From the NCBI RefSeq assembly GCF_001468225.1, contig NZ_LNRU01000005.1, positions 372,001 to 436,000 of the forward strand: DNA of 64,000 nucleotides, given 5' to 3'. Shown here piece by piece: positions 1-7,610 of the stretch. Origin of the DNA: Sphingopyxis sp. H053. GTDB lineage: Bacteria > Pseudomonadota > Alphaproteobacteria > Sphingomonadales > Sphingomonadaceae. The translations under genes were made by a program, and so were the position numbers. Position 1 is the first letter of the stretch. Each line of letters opens with the position of its first letter. The notes under the pieces are model-generated. The model was not told where the DNA came from. It did not search any database and worked only from the letters and a program-made list of their open reading frames with translations.

Positions 1-187
1 TCGCGGCTGCGACAGCTTCCTGCAGGAAGCGCAGCGCGATCGGCCCCAGATCGATGAAATCGAGCATCGTCGAGGGCAGATCCTGCCCGATTGCATCGCC
101 GAAATATTCGACGTCGATCACGAGGCCGTCGTGGAGAAGGCCGAGCCGCGGTTCGGTCTCGGCCGTGCGATATGTCACGAAGCGCAT
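1..187 (-). CDS. Fumarylacetoacetate hydrolase (FAH) family protein, N-terminal part only
   Basis: The first 62 residues are present; the rest lies beyond the left edge. The product starts MRFVTYRTAETEPRLGLL and continues with a V-I-D-V segment, which matches the N-terminal lobe of FAH-superfamily enzymes. These are Mg-dependent hydrolases, decarboxylases or isomerases of ring-cleavage products such as fumarylpyruvate or fumarylacetoacetate. The catalytic domain is not visible, so the exact reaction cannot be read. AGGACAG lies 4 bases before the ATG. The gene starts 22 bp after the gentisate-dioxygenase-like gene, so it is probably the next gene of the same operon and acts after ring cleavage. 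This is inference from context plus the short N-terminus. Confidence 0.7.
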   Translation of the reverse strand, partial: MRFVTYRTAETEPRLGLLHDGLVIDVEYFGDAIGQDLPSTMLDFIDLGPIALRFLQEAVAAA

Positions 188-209
188 ATTCTGTCCTGTC
201 TGCTGCAAA

Positions 210-1346
210 TCAGGCGGGTTGGTGGCCGCCATGTTCGGAATAGGCTTCCTCGATCCGGACGCCGAGCGCCTCCATCACGGGGAAATCGTTGAACGAGAAG
301 AGGAAGGCCTCCTCGGAAGGATCGAGATTGACATGCTCGTGCCACATCCACGCGGGCACGCAGAAAATGTCGTGCGTGCCCCAGTCGAAGCGCTCGCCGC
401 CGATGATCGAATAGCCGCGCCCGCCCGCGACATTATAGACGACATTGCCGGTGTGCCGGTGCGCCTTGCCGCGAAAGCCGGGCTTCAGCATCTGCATATG
501 CGCGCCCATCGTCTGGAGCGCCCAGCCGCCGGTCAGCGGGTTCGAATAGCGTAGCATATGCCCATCGAACGGCGTGCCGTCGGACACTTTCGCGAGGTTC
601 CACAGCGCGTCGCGCGTCGCTTCCCAGCGATAGACCATCACCGGCGAATAGGGCTTGTCCCACGCGCCAATGCCTTCGGGCCGTAGCGACCCGCCGCCAT
701 AGCTCAGCGGCAGATCGTCGACCGGAAACGCCGCCGTCTGCGCCGGCTGGTCATAAACCGCGTAGAAATTGGTCTCGAGGCTGTTCATCAGCGGGATGTC
801 GAGGCCGTCCTGCCAGATCGACACCTCGCCCTCCGCGACGACGCCATGGTCGTGCCAGCAGCCGCCGGGCGTTAGCACATAGTCGTTCGCGCCCAAGGTG
901 ATGTGGTGTCCGTCGACGACGGTATAGGCGCCCTTGCCCTCCATGATGAAGCGGTGCGCCGAGGCCGTGTGCCGGTGCGCGGGCGTGATTTCGCCGGGAC
1001 GCATCGCCTGCATCCCGCTGAACAGCCAGCCGCACACCGCGACATTCTCGCGCCCCGCATCGCTGTCGTTGAGCAGGGTCACGACGCGGCGCCCCGCCTC
1101 TTCGGGCTTCACCAGATCGAGCGCGCGCAGGCACATGGCGCGCATCTCTTCGTAGCGCCACAGCGTCGGGCGATAGCGCGTTTCGGGCTCCCACGGCTCG
1201 ATCGCATTCGCGCGTTTCCAGAAGGCGCCGGCATTTCGCGCCGCAAGCTCTTGATAAAAGGCTTCAAGTTCGGGCGTGTCGGTCACGCGCGCGCGCCCGA
1301 GCACATCGTCGCGCGGATCGATGATCGTGCTATTGCCTGCCATCAT
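210..1346 (-). CDS. Gentisate 1,2-dioxygenase-like bicupin ring-cleavage dioxygenase
   Basis: This 378-residue two-cupin protein belongs to the gentisate/salicylate 1,2-dioxygenase family: Fe(II) enzymes that open hydroxylated aromatic acids between the carboxyl- and hydroxyl-bearing carbons. The first cupin has His124-x-His126 (motif AHRHTASAH) and His165 in CWHDHG, the expected iron ligands. The second cupin also keeps HRH (296-298) and His336 in WMWHEH. The length is usual for the family. Its ATG overlaps the nitrilase stop by 4 bp, so the two are likely translationally coupled. Lying downstream of kynABU, it may cleave a compound derived from anthranilate rather than gentisate itself. Substituted salicylates, aminosalicylates and hydroxyanthranilates are alternatives within this family. 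Family assignment is firm; substrate is open. Confidence 0.85.
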   Translation of the reverse strand: MMAGNSTIIDPRDDVLGRARVTDTPELEAFYQELAARNAGAFWKRANAIEPWEPETRYRPTLWRYEEMRAMCLRALDLVKPEEAGRRVVTLLNDSDAGRENVAVCGWLFSGMQAMRPGEITPAHRHTASAHRFIMEGKGAYTVVDGHHITLGANDYVLTPGGCWHDHGVVAEGEVSIWQDGLDIPLMNSLETNFYAVYDQPAQTAAFPVDDLPLSYGGGSLRPEGIGAWDKPYSPVMVYRWEATRDALWNLAKVSDGTPFDGHMLRYSNPLTGGWALQTMGAHMQMLKPGFRGKAHRHTGNVVYNVAGGRGYSIIGGERFDWGTHDIFCVPAWMWHEHVNLDPSEEAFLFSFNDFPVMEALGVRIEEAYSEHGGHQPA

Positions 1347-2356
1347 GGCGTCTCCTCGTCGGGATCGACGGCCCGCGGCTCGTCGACAAACAGGGCCGAC
1401 GCGCGGGGAGTCCGGTCGACCGTCAGGTTGAAGATGTCGAAGCGGTTATAGCCGCCGATGATGTCGTGCATCAGCTTGGGGCGGATGCAGTCGCCCAGGT
1501 CGATGTCGGCGTAGACGATGCCTTCGTCGTCGATCAGCGCCTTGCCCACCAGATTGCCGTGCGGGTCGATTACGCCCGAAAAAGCGCTGTTCGGGCGCGA
1601 CAGCAGGTCACGGTTCTGCGGCCGGTCGGCGCTCATCGCGTCGATGATTTCAGGGCTTATCGCCGAGCAGGCGACGATCGTGAACACCTTGCCCTCGAAG
1701 CTGTGCGCGGTCGCGCGGATCTTGATCGCCTCGGCCATATTGTACGACGCCGGCGCGACGGGCAGCGCGATATAATTGGCGACGTGAACCAGCTCGCCCT
1801 GCGACAGCAGCGCGAAGCGCGCGAGCGTGTTGGTGTTCTCGCCGCACGCCAGCGTGCCGAGCGGCCCGACCGGCGTGTCGTAGACACGGATCGAGCTGCC
1901 ATCGCCGCCCGCCCAGGTCAGTTTCTCGGCCCATGTCGGCACGAGCTTGCGGTGCCGCCCGAGCAGCGTCCCGTCGGCGCCGATGATCAGGTTGGTGTTG
2001 TAGAGCGTGCCGACGCTCACCGGATCGCGTTCATTGATCCCTATGACGACGGTGCAGCCATGATCGCGTGCAGCGTTGCAAAGCGCCGAAACCTCGGGGC
2101 CGTCGATCGACAGCGACGCGCGATACAGCCGCTCGTGCCACTCGGCGCCCTCGATCGGGGTCATCAGCCAGTTCCAATAGGGATAGGCGGAAACGAACAC
2201 TTCGGGAAAGGCGACAAGCTGCGCACCATTGCCGGCCGCCTCGGCGATCAGCGCGCACGCCTTGTCGACCGTGCGCGCGGTGTCGAGAAAGACGGGCGCG
2301 GCCTGCACCGCGGCGACGCGCGACTTGGGCAGGAAAGGCGCGGACACGTCGCTCAT
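1343..2356 (-). CDS. Nitrilase-family carbon-nitrogen hydrolase
   Basis: The protein has 337 residues from the ATG that overlaps the kynU stop by 4 bp; a longer reading from 2395 would intrude into kynU. The nitrilase-superfamily triad is visible: Glu in FPEVF, Lys in HRKLVPT and Cys in LACGENTN. The CGENTN context is typical of true nitrilases, which convert a nitrile to acid plus ammonia, rather than of amidases such as CN-hydrolase ureidopropionases. A nitrilase inside a kynurenine operon is unusual. Possible substrates are an indole- or aryl-acetonitrile, or a nitrogenous ring-cleavage intermediate. Neither can be decided from sequence. Confidence 0.85.
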   Translation of the reverse strand: MSDVSAPFLPKSRVAAVQAAPVFLDTARTVDKACALIAEAAGNGAQLVAFPEVFVSAYPYWNWLMTPIEGAEWHERLYRASLSIDGPEVSALCNAARDHGCTVVIGINERDPVSVGTLYNTNLIIGADGTLLGRHRKLVPTWAEKLTWAGGDGSSIRVYDTPVGPLGTLACGENTNTLARFALLSQGELVHVANYIALPVAPASYNMAEAIKIRATAHSFEGKVFTIVACSAISPEIIDAMSADRPQNRDLLSRPNSAFSGVIDPHGNLVGKALIDDEGIVYADIDLGDCIRPKLMHDIIGGYNRFDIFNLTVDRTPRASALFVDEPRAVDPDEETP

Positions 2357-3594
2357 GTCACGGCCGCCCGCTGGTGATACTGCGGCTTGTCCCACGCGCG
2401 CGTCGCGCAGGCCTTGTCGAGCCGCTCGACCGTTTCGACGATGTCGCGATAGCGCAGGTAAAGCGGCGTCAGCCCGAAGCGCAGGATGTCGGGCGCGCGG
2501 AAATCGGCGATCACGTCATATTCCTTGAGCGCCTGCACGATCTGGTAGCCCTGCGGGTGCGCATAGGCGACCTGGCTGCCTCGCTCGGCGTGGCCCTGCG
2601 TGCTCACCAGTTCGAAGCCGTATGCGTCGCACAAAGGTTGCATCTGTTCGATGAACAGGTCGCCGAGCGCGAGCGACTTGCGACGGATTTCTGCCATATC
2701 GGCTTCGAGGATCAGGTCGACGCCCACCTCGAGTGCCGCAAGGCCAAGCACCGGCGGGGTGCCGCACTGGAAGCGTTCGATCCCCGCCGCGGGATCATAA
2801 TCCTCCTCGAAGGCGAAGGGCCGCGCGTGGCCGAACCAGCCCGACAGCACCGGCGTGGCGGCATGATGCCGCGCGGCTGCGAACAGATAGGCGGGCGCGC
2901 CGGGGCCGCCGTTGAGGAACTTGTATCCGCAACCGATCGCGAAATCGGCGTTCGCGCCATTGAGATCGACCGGGATCGCCCCCGCGCTATGGCTCAGATC
3001 CCATACGACGAGCGCGCCGACTTCGTGCGCGCGCTTCGTGATCGCCGCCATGTCGCGCACGCGGCCCGACTTATAGTGGACCTGCGTCAGCAGCAGCACC
3101 GCGACGTCCTCGTTCAGCGCATCGACGATCGCGTCGGGCGCAACGGTGACCGCCTTGACGCGCCCGCCCGAAAAGGCCTCGATTCCCTGCATCATATAGA
3201 CGTCGGTCGGGAAGTTCGTGGCTTCCGACAGGATGACAGTCCGTTCACTCCGCAACGAAAGTGCGGCCGTCAACGCTTTGAAGATATTCACCGAAGTCGA
3301 ATCGGTCGCGACGATTTCGCCGGGGTTGGCACCGATCAACCGGCCGATCTTGTCGCCGATGCGCCGCGGCGCGGTCGACCATTCGGCGCCGAGCCACGAG
3401 GTGATCAGCCCTTCGCCCCATTCGTTGCCGACAACCTTGGCGAGCCGGTCGCCGGTCGCCTTCGGCAAGGCACCGAGCGAATTGCCGTCGAGATAGATCA
3501 GCCCTTCACGGAGTTGAAAACGGTCGCGAAAAGGCGCCAGCGGATCAGCCGCGTCGAGCGCGGACACATCGGTGGCAAGCATCGTGTCGGTCAT
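2353..3594 (-). CDS. kynU: Kynureninase
   Basis: This 413-residue PLP enzyme cleaves L-kynurenine to anthranilate and L-alanine (or 3-hydroxykynurenine to 3-hydroxyanthranilate). The segment CGYKFLNGGPGAPAYL holds the PLP lysine, and YLDGNSLG near the N-terminus is a kynureninase signature. Asp-rich WDLSHSAGA precedes the lysine, as in fold-type I enzymes. Length is normal. The start overlaps the kynB stop by 4 bp and the stop overlaps the nitrilase start by 4 bp. No kynurenine 3-monooxygenase is seen in the window, which favours anthranilate as product. Confidence 0.96.
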   Translation of the reverse strand: MTDTMLATDVSALDAADPLAPFRDRFQLREGLIYLDGNSLGALPKATGDRLAKVVGNEWGEGLITSWLGAEWSTAPRRIGDKIGRLIGANPGEIVATDSTSVNIFKALTAALSLRSERTVILSEATNFPTDVYMMQGIEAFSGGRVKAVTVAPDAIVDALNEDVAVLLLTQVHYKSGRVRDMAAITKRAHEVGALVVWDLSHSAGAIPVDLNGANADFAIGCGYKFLNGGPGAPAYLFAAARHHAATPVLSGWFGHARPFAFEEDYDPAAGIERFQCGTPPVLGLAALEVGVDLILEADMAEIRRKSLALGDLFIEQMQPLCDAYGFELVSTQGHAERGSQVAYAHPQGYQIVQALKEYDVIADFRAPDILRFGLTPLYLRYRDIVETVERLDKACATRAWDKPQYHQRAAVT

Positions 3595-4220
3595 GCAATT
3601 TCCCTCAGGATGGCGCGCACCGGGCTGGCATCGGCGCCGACGATACGGAGCGGCAGCGCGACGAGTTCGTACCGGCCGGGCGGCACGTCATCGAGCACGA
3701 GGCCTTCCAATATCCGCATATCCGCCGCCTTGACCGCCTGATGCGCGTCGAGCGTCTTCGATTGTTCGGGGTCGAGCGACGCCGCGTCGGTGCCGATCAG
3801 CCGCACACCGATCTCGCCAAGCCGAGTGATGACATCGCTGGCAATCGCGGTGAAATCGGAGTCCCACTGGTCGTGCGGGAAGTGCTCATAGGTCCGCAGC
3901 AGAACGCGTTCGCTGCCTTCGATCGCATCCCAGTCGATATCGGCAATCTCGACGCGTCCGCGTGCGTGGCGCATGTCGAGCAGCACGCAAGGCCCGATAT
4001 AGGCACCCAGATCGCAGTCGGCCGACGACGCGCCGTCATTGGCGTAGTGCAACGGCGCGTCGCCGTGCGTGCCCGCGTGGAGCGGCGTGAACATGCCGCC
4101 GACATTGACCGGGCAGCCATCGCCGATCACCGCATGGCTGTGCAGCGCGAAAGCGGGCTCGCCCGGCCATACCGGCACCGCGGCGTGGAGCGGCTGTGAA
4201 ATGTCCCAGATCCGGCTCAT
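3591..4220 (-). CDS. kynB: Kynurenine formamidase
   Basis: The 209-residue enzyme hydrolyses N-formylkynurenine to kynurenine plus formate, the second step of tryptophan breakdown. It is of the bacterial cyclase/Zn type: HAGTHGDAPLHY carries the metal-binding HxGTHxDxPxH motif. The start at 4220 (MSRIWDISQPLH) was chosen because it gives the family length and overlaps the kynA stop by ATGA; a reading extended upstream would lie inside kynA in another frame. It sits between kynA and kynU in pathway order. Confidence 0.95.
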   Translation of the reverse strand: MSRIWDISQPLHAAVPVWPGEPAFALHSHAVIGDGCPVNVGGMFTPLHAGTHGDAPLHYANDGASSADCDLGAYIGPCVLLDMRHARGRVEIADIDWDAIEGSERVLLRTYEHFPHDQWDSDFTAIASDVITRLGEIGVRLIGTDAASLDPEQSKTLDAHQAVKAADMRILEGLVLDDVPPGRYELVALPLRIVGADASPVRAILREIA

Positions 4221-5122
4221 GCGCCCTTCCCTTCGGCATAGTCGCCACCCTCGCGCGGCGCCGTCATGCGCGTGCGCATCGACCAGAGTTCGGGGAAGAA
4301 GCTGAGGTCCAGCGCCTTGACCAGATAATTGACCCCCGACGAACCGCCGGTGCCGGGCTTGTGCCCGATCACGCGCGCGACGGTCTTCATGTGCTTGAAG
4401 CGCCATTCCTGGAAATAATATTCGAGCGCGGTGATCTTCTCGGCGAGCGCGTAGAGATCCCAATGCACATCCGGGTCGGTGTAGATCTTGAGCCAGGCGT
4501 CCTCGACCGCGTCCGACGCCGCATAAGGCTTGGTCCAGTCGCGTTCGAGAATGTTCGCCGGAATATCAAAACCGCGCCGCGCGAGCAGCCGCAGCAATTC
4601 GTCGTAAAGCGACGGCGCCTCGAACGCCGCGCGTAGTCTTTCAGTCGCCCCCGGATCGTCCTTGTGGACGATCATCATATCCTCGCGCTTGTTGCCGAGC
4701 AGATATTCAAGCTCGCGATATTGCTGCGACTGGAACCCCGACGCGCGGCGCAGGAAACCGCGGAAGGTCAGGAAATCGTGCGGGGTCAGCGTCGCCAGCA
4801 CTTCCCAGCTGTTGATCATATGCCGCTGGATCGTCGCGATGCGGTCGAGTCCCTTGCCCGCGATCTCGAGCCGGTCGGCCTTGATCGCGTCGCAAACCAG
4901 CCGCCCCTCGTGCAGCACGAGCTTCAGCCACAGCTCCATCGTCTGGTGCATGATGATGAACAGCATCTCGTCGGGCTTATCCGACACGGGCACCTGCGCC
5001 GAGAGCAGCTGCGCGGTCTGCAAATGCCGCGCATAGGTCAGGCCATTGTCCCACTGGATCGTCTCGCCGTCGATCTCGGTCTCGAAGATGTCGGTGCCGC
5101 CGTCGCGCGTCTGCCTGATCAT
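4217..5122 (-). CDS. kynA: Tryptophan 2,3-dioxygenase
   Basis: This 301-residue haem enzyme opens the indole ring of L-tryptophan to N-formylkynurenine. Typical features are LTYARHLQTAQLL, the distal-side IIMHQTMELWLKL (His59) and the C-terminal IGHKPGTGGSSGVNYL region, which closes over the substrate. The proximal haem His lies in WRFKHMKTV or the following IGH; I could not decide which by eye. It follows phhA with a 4-bp ATGA overlap and precedes kynB with another, so all three should be made from one transcript. Confidence 0.96.
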   Translation of the reverse strand: MIRQTRDGGTDIFETEIDGETIQWDNGLTYARHLQTAQLLSAQVPVSDKPDEMLFIIMHQTMELWLKLVLHEGRLVCDAIKADRLEIAGKGLDRIATIQRHMINSWEVLATLTPHDFLTFRGFLRRASGFQSQQYRELEYLLGNKREDMMIVHKDDPGATERLRAAFEAPSLYDELLRLLARRGFDIPANILERDWTKPYAASDAVEDAWLKIYTDPDVHWDLYALAEKITALEYYFQEWRFKHMKTVARVIGHKPGTGGSSGVNYLVKALDLSFFPELWSMRTRMTAPREGGDYAEGKGA

Positions 5123-5991
5123 TGCGATGCCTCTCCGCTCGCCGGCACAGCCGGCAGGTATCCTTCATAGGCGACATCGCCGCGCCAGGCATCCCCGGGT
5201 TCGAGCGCGGGTTCGTCAGCGATTTTGCGGTAGATGCTTGCGAAGTCGGTTTCTTCGGTCGCGCGCAACAAATCCTCGAACCCCGCGACGACGAAATAGG
5301 TCTGCTGGAATTCGTCGAAATTATACCGCGTGCGCATCACGCGTTCGATATCGAGCCAGATACGTTGCGGTTCGGGCGACGTCAGCGCGGAGAGCGCTTC
5401 GGCAAAGCTCGACATGAGGCCGCCGCCGAACGCGCGGAGTTCGCCGTCCTCGACCACGAGGCCGAACTCGACCGTATAGAGCCAAAGCCGACCGAGAAAG
5501 TCCGACGCCCCCAGCTTTTCGGCGCGCAGCCCAGCCTGACCATAGGCCACCAGAAAGTCCGAAAAGGCCGGATCGGTGAGCATCGGGATATGGCCGAAAA
5601 TGTCGTGAAACATATCGGGCTCTTCGCTGTAGGCGATCTGCTCGGGCGGGCGGACGAAGTTGGCGGCGGGAAAGCGCTTGTTCGCGAGATGCTCGAAAAA
5701 GGGCTCGTTCGGAATCCAGCCGGGCACCGCGACGACTTCCCAGCCCGACACGGGTTTCAGCAGCGCGTTGAGCTCGGCGAAGTCGGGAACCCCCGGCCTC
5801 AGCTTGCGAAGAATGTCGAGGCCATCGAGGAACGATCGGCAGGCATAGCCATCGAGCGCCGCCGCCTGCTGATCGAACAAGCTCCGCCATGTCGCGTGCT
5901 GCTCGGCGGTAAAGGCGGCCCAGTTCTGCGGCATCGTCCAATTGGCCGCGACACCTTCGGGCGGTGCGTCGAATATATGTGTCGCGGCCAT
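5119..5991 (-). CDS. phhA: Phenylalanine 4-monooxygenase
   Basis: The 290-residue protein is a bacterial single-domain pterin-dependent phenylalanine hydroxylase (Phe to Tyr). The iron ligands His129 and His134 (MFHDIFGHIPML) and Glu175 (YTVEFGL) are all present. The start at 5991 is preceded by GGAGAGA at a good distance; longer readings run through the intergenic region. It is the first gene of the seven-gene catabolic operon and is divergent from the Lrp/AsnC gene, whose product probably controls it in response to an amino acid. No pterin-recycling phhB is seen nearby. Confidence 0.96.
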   Translation of the reverse strand: MAATHIFDAPPEGVAANWTMPQNWAAFTAEQHATWRSLFDQQAAALDGYACRSFLDGLDILRKLRPGVPDFAELNALLKPVSGWEVVAVPGWIPNEPFFEHLANKRFPAANFVRPPEQIAYSEEPDMFHDIFGHIPMLTDPAFSDFLVAYGQAGLRAEKLGASDFLGRLWLYTVEFGLVVEDGELRAFGGGLMSSFAEALSALTSPEPQRIWLDIERVMRTRYNFDEFQQTYFVVAGFEDLLRATEETDFASIYRKIADEPALEPGDAWRGDVAYEGYLPAVPASGEASQ

Positions 5992-6069
5992 CGGTCTCTC
6001 TCCAAACCTTCGGCGCAAGTGATAGCGCGGGGCCGCGCGAACATTGTGCGGATTTCGCGGCAACAGATT

Positions 6070-6093
6070 GCAGAAAATCGCTAATCGTTCTGC
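6070..6093. promoter_or_regulatory. Inverted repeat in the phhA/lrp divergent promoter region
   Basis: GCAGAA-N12-TTCTGC lies in an AT-richer stretch of the 187-bp gap between phhA and the Lrp-type gene. A related direct copy of TTGCAGRAA recurs at 6106-6114. Placement about 80 bp upstream of phhA and 86 bp upstream of the regulator suits an Lrp/AsnC operator. Binding is inferred, not shown. Confidence 0.45.
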
Positions 6094-6178
6094 TAATTTC
6101 CATATTTGCAGGAATTTGTTCTCAGGTTTAGAATGAGGCGGCCAGATTCTCGCATAAACCCGATTCAGGACGGAACGC

Positions 6179-6658
6179 ATGGACAAGCTCGACTGGAAAA
6201 TCGTTGCGGCGCTCGAACGCGACGGCCGGCAATCCTACGCCGACCTCGGCGAACAGGTCGGCCTGTCCAAATCGCCCTGCTGGTCGCGGGTGAAAAACCT
6301 CGAGGAAAGCGGCGTCATCGAAGGCTATGCGGCGCGGCTCGACCCGATCGCGATCGGCCTCGCGGTGCAGAGCTTCGTCGAAGTCCAGATCCGCTTCGAT
6401 GCGCACACCGATTTCGAAGCCGCGGTGCTCGCGCACCCCGCGGTGGTCGAATGCCACACCACCGCGGGCGAGAGCGACTATCTGCTCAAAATCTTTGCGC
6501 GCTCGGCCGATCACCTCGACGAGCTGCTCCGCCACAATTTGTCGAAACTGCCCGGCGTGCAGCGGCTGAAGACCGTGGTGTGTCTCAAGACGATCAAGCG
6601 GCACGGCGACCTCGCGGAATGGGCGCGGACGACCGAAGGCCGCGGGCGCGGCGATTAG
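6179..6658 (+). CDS. Lrp/AsnC family transcriptional regulator
   Basis: The 159-residue protein has an N-terminal winged helix (MDKLDWKIVAALERDGRQ, then LSKSPCWSRVKNLEESGVI) and a C-terminal RAM ligand-binding domain with CHTTAGESDYLLKI. AGGACGG sits 8 bases before the ATG. Lrp/AsnC proteins sense amino acids as octamers. Being divergent from phhA-kynABU it is probably the local activator or repressor responding to phenylalanine or tryptophan. The ligand is an inference from position only. Confidence 0.92.
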   Translation: MDKLDWKIVAALERDGRQSYADLGEQVGLSKSPCWSRVKNLEESGVIEGYAARLDPIAIGLAVQSFVEVQIRFDAHTDFEAAVLAHPAVVECHTTAGESDYLLKIFARSADHLDELLRHNLSKLPGVQRLKTVVCLKTIKRHGDLAEWARTTEGRGRGD

Positions 6659-6675
6659 CGCCGCTGCAGCGGGCG

Positions 6676-7434
6676 TCAGTGCTTCAGATATTGACTCGGC
6701 GGCACGCCGAAGGCGCGGCGGAACATCGCGGCGAAGCCGCTGGGGCTGTCGTAACCGACGTCGTAGGTGACCTGCGTGATCGACGCGCCCGCGGCGAGCA
6801 TCGACAGCGCCTCCATCAACCGCACCTGCTGCCGCCAGACGGCGAGCCCCATTCCCGTTTCCAGCTTGAAGCTGCGCGTGAAGGTGCGCCGTCCCATCGC
6901 CGCGAGCGCCGCCCAGTCGTCGATGTCGCGCGGGTCCGACGGATCGGCGATGATCGCGTTGCAGACGCGGAGCAGGCGCGGGTTCGACGGCATCGACACC
7001 TGATAGGGGGCGTTCGGCATGCGCCCGATCTCGTCGAGCAACAACGTGATGATCCGCCCCTCGCGCCCGTCGACATCATAGAGCGCGGGAAAATCGACAA
7101 CCTCGAGGATCAACGATTTGACGAGGTTCGACACTTCGAAAACGCGGCACTCGTGCCCCGTCTCGCCGCCCCGACACGGCAGGTAGAGCGTGCGCAGCGA
7201 CACCGCGCCGCGGCACGCGACCTCGTGCCGTGTTCCCGCGGGCAGCCATACGGCGCGTTGCGGCGGGATGACGAAGCTGGTCTCGGGCGTGCGGACCGAC
7301 ATCACCCCCGACGACGCGTAGAGGATCTGGATATGGTCGTGGCTGTGCATCGGATCGATGAAGCCGGCAGGATATTCATCCTGCAGCGCAATGACCGGGC
7401 GGTCGTTCGTCAGAACATCGGCACTATGCTTCAT
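6676..7434 (-). CDS. AraC family transcriptional regulator
   Basis: The start at 7434 (MKHSADV) gives 252 residues; a longer upstream reading is low-complexity and unlikely. The N-terminal half is a cupin-type effector domain (MHSHDHIQILY, then VWLPAGTRHEV). The C-terminal half has the double AraC helix-turn-helix, ending with DVGYDSPSGFAAMFRRAFG. It faces the esterase-PaiB-deacetylase operon across a 176-bp gap that contains a palindrome, so it may regulate that operon and itself. The effector is unknown. Confidence 0.9.
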   Translation of the reverse strand: MKHSADVLTNDRPVIALQDEYPAGFIDPMHSHDHIQILYASSGVMSVRTPETSFVIPPQRAVWLPAGTRHEVACRGAVSLRTLYLPCRGGETGHECRVFEVSNLVKSLILEVVDFPALYDVDGREGRIITLLLDEIGRMPNAPYQVSMPSNPRLLRVCNAIIADPSDPRDIDDWAALAAMGRRTFTRSFKLETGMGLAVWRQQVRLMEALSMLAAGASITQVTYDVGYDSPSGFAAMFRRAFGVPPSQYLKH

Positions 7435-7529
7435 GGCCCGATCCTCACAAGCTTTGGACAAATACACAATATAGGCCGCGCGCGCCGCTGGCCAGCGATG
7501 ATGCGCCCACTGGCCTGTCCGCTGCGGTG

Positions 7530-7548
7530 ATTGGCCCAAATGGGCGAT
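7530..7548. promoter_or_regulatory. Palindromic operator-like site CCCAAATGGG
   Basis: ATTGGCCCAAATGGGCGAT is nearly palindromic and lies between the AraC gene (start 7434) and the esterase (start 7611). A close copy (15 of 18 bases) occurs at 58546-58563 in front of the DUF4199 gene, and the shared text extends outward as ATCTATCGCCCA on the other strand. This is likely a transcription factor site; which factor binds is unknown. Confidence 0.4.
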
Positions 7549-7610
7549 AGATGGGGACGCGCAAAAGCTATCAGGCAATCAAGGATCGTTTCGAGAAGGA
7601 TAAGCGAAAT

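Noticed and set aside
4221..4463. N-terminal extension of kynB
   Set aside because: It lies within kynA in another frame; the start at 4220 gives normal length and an ATGA overlap.
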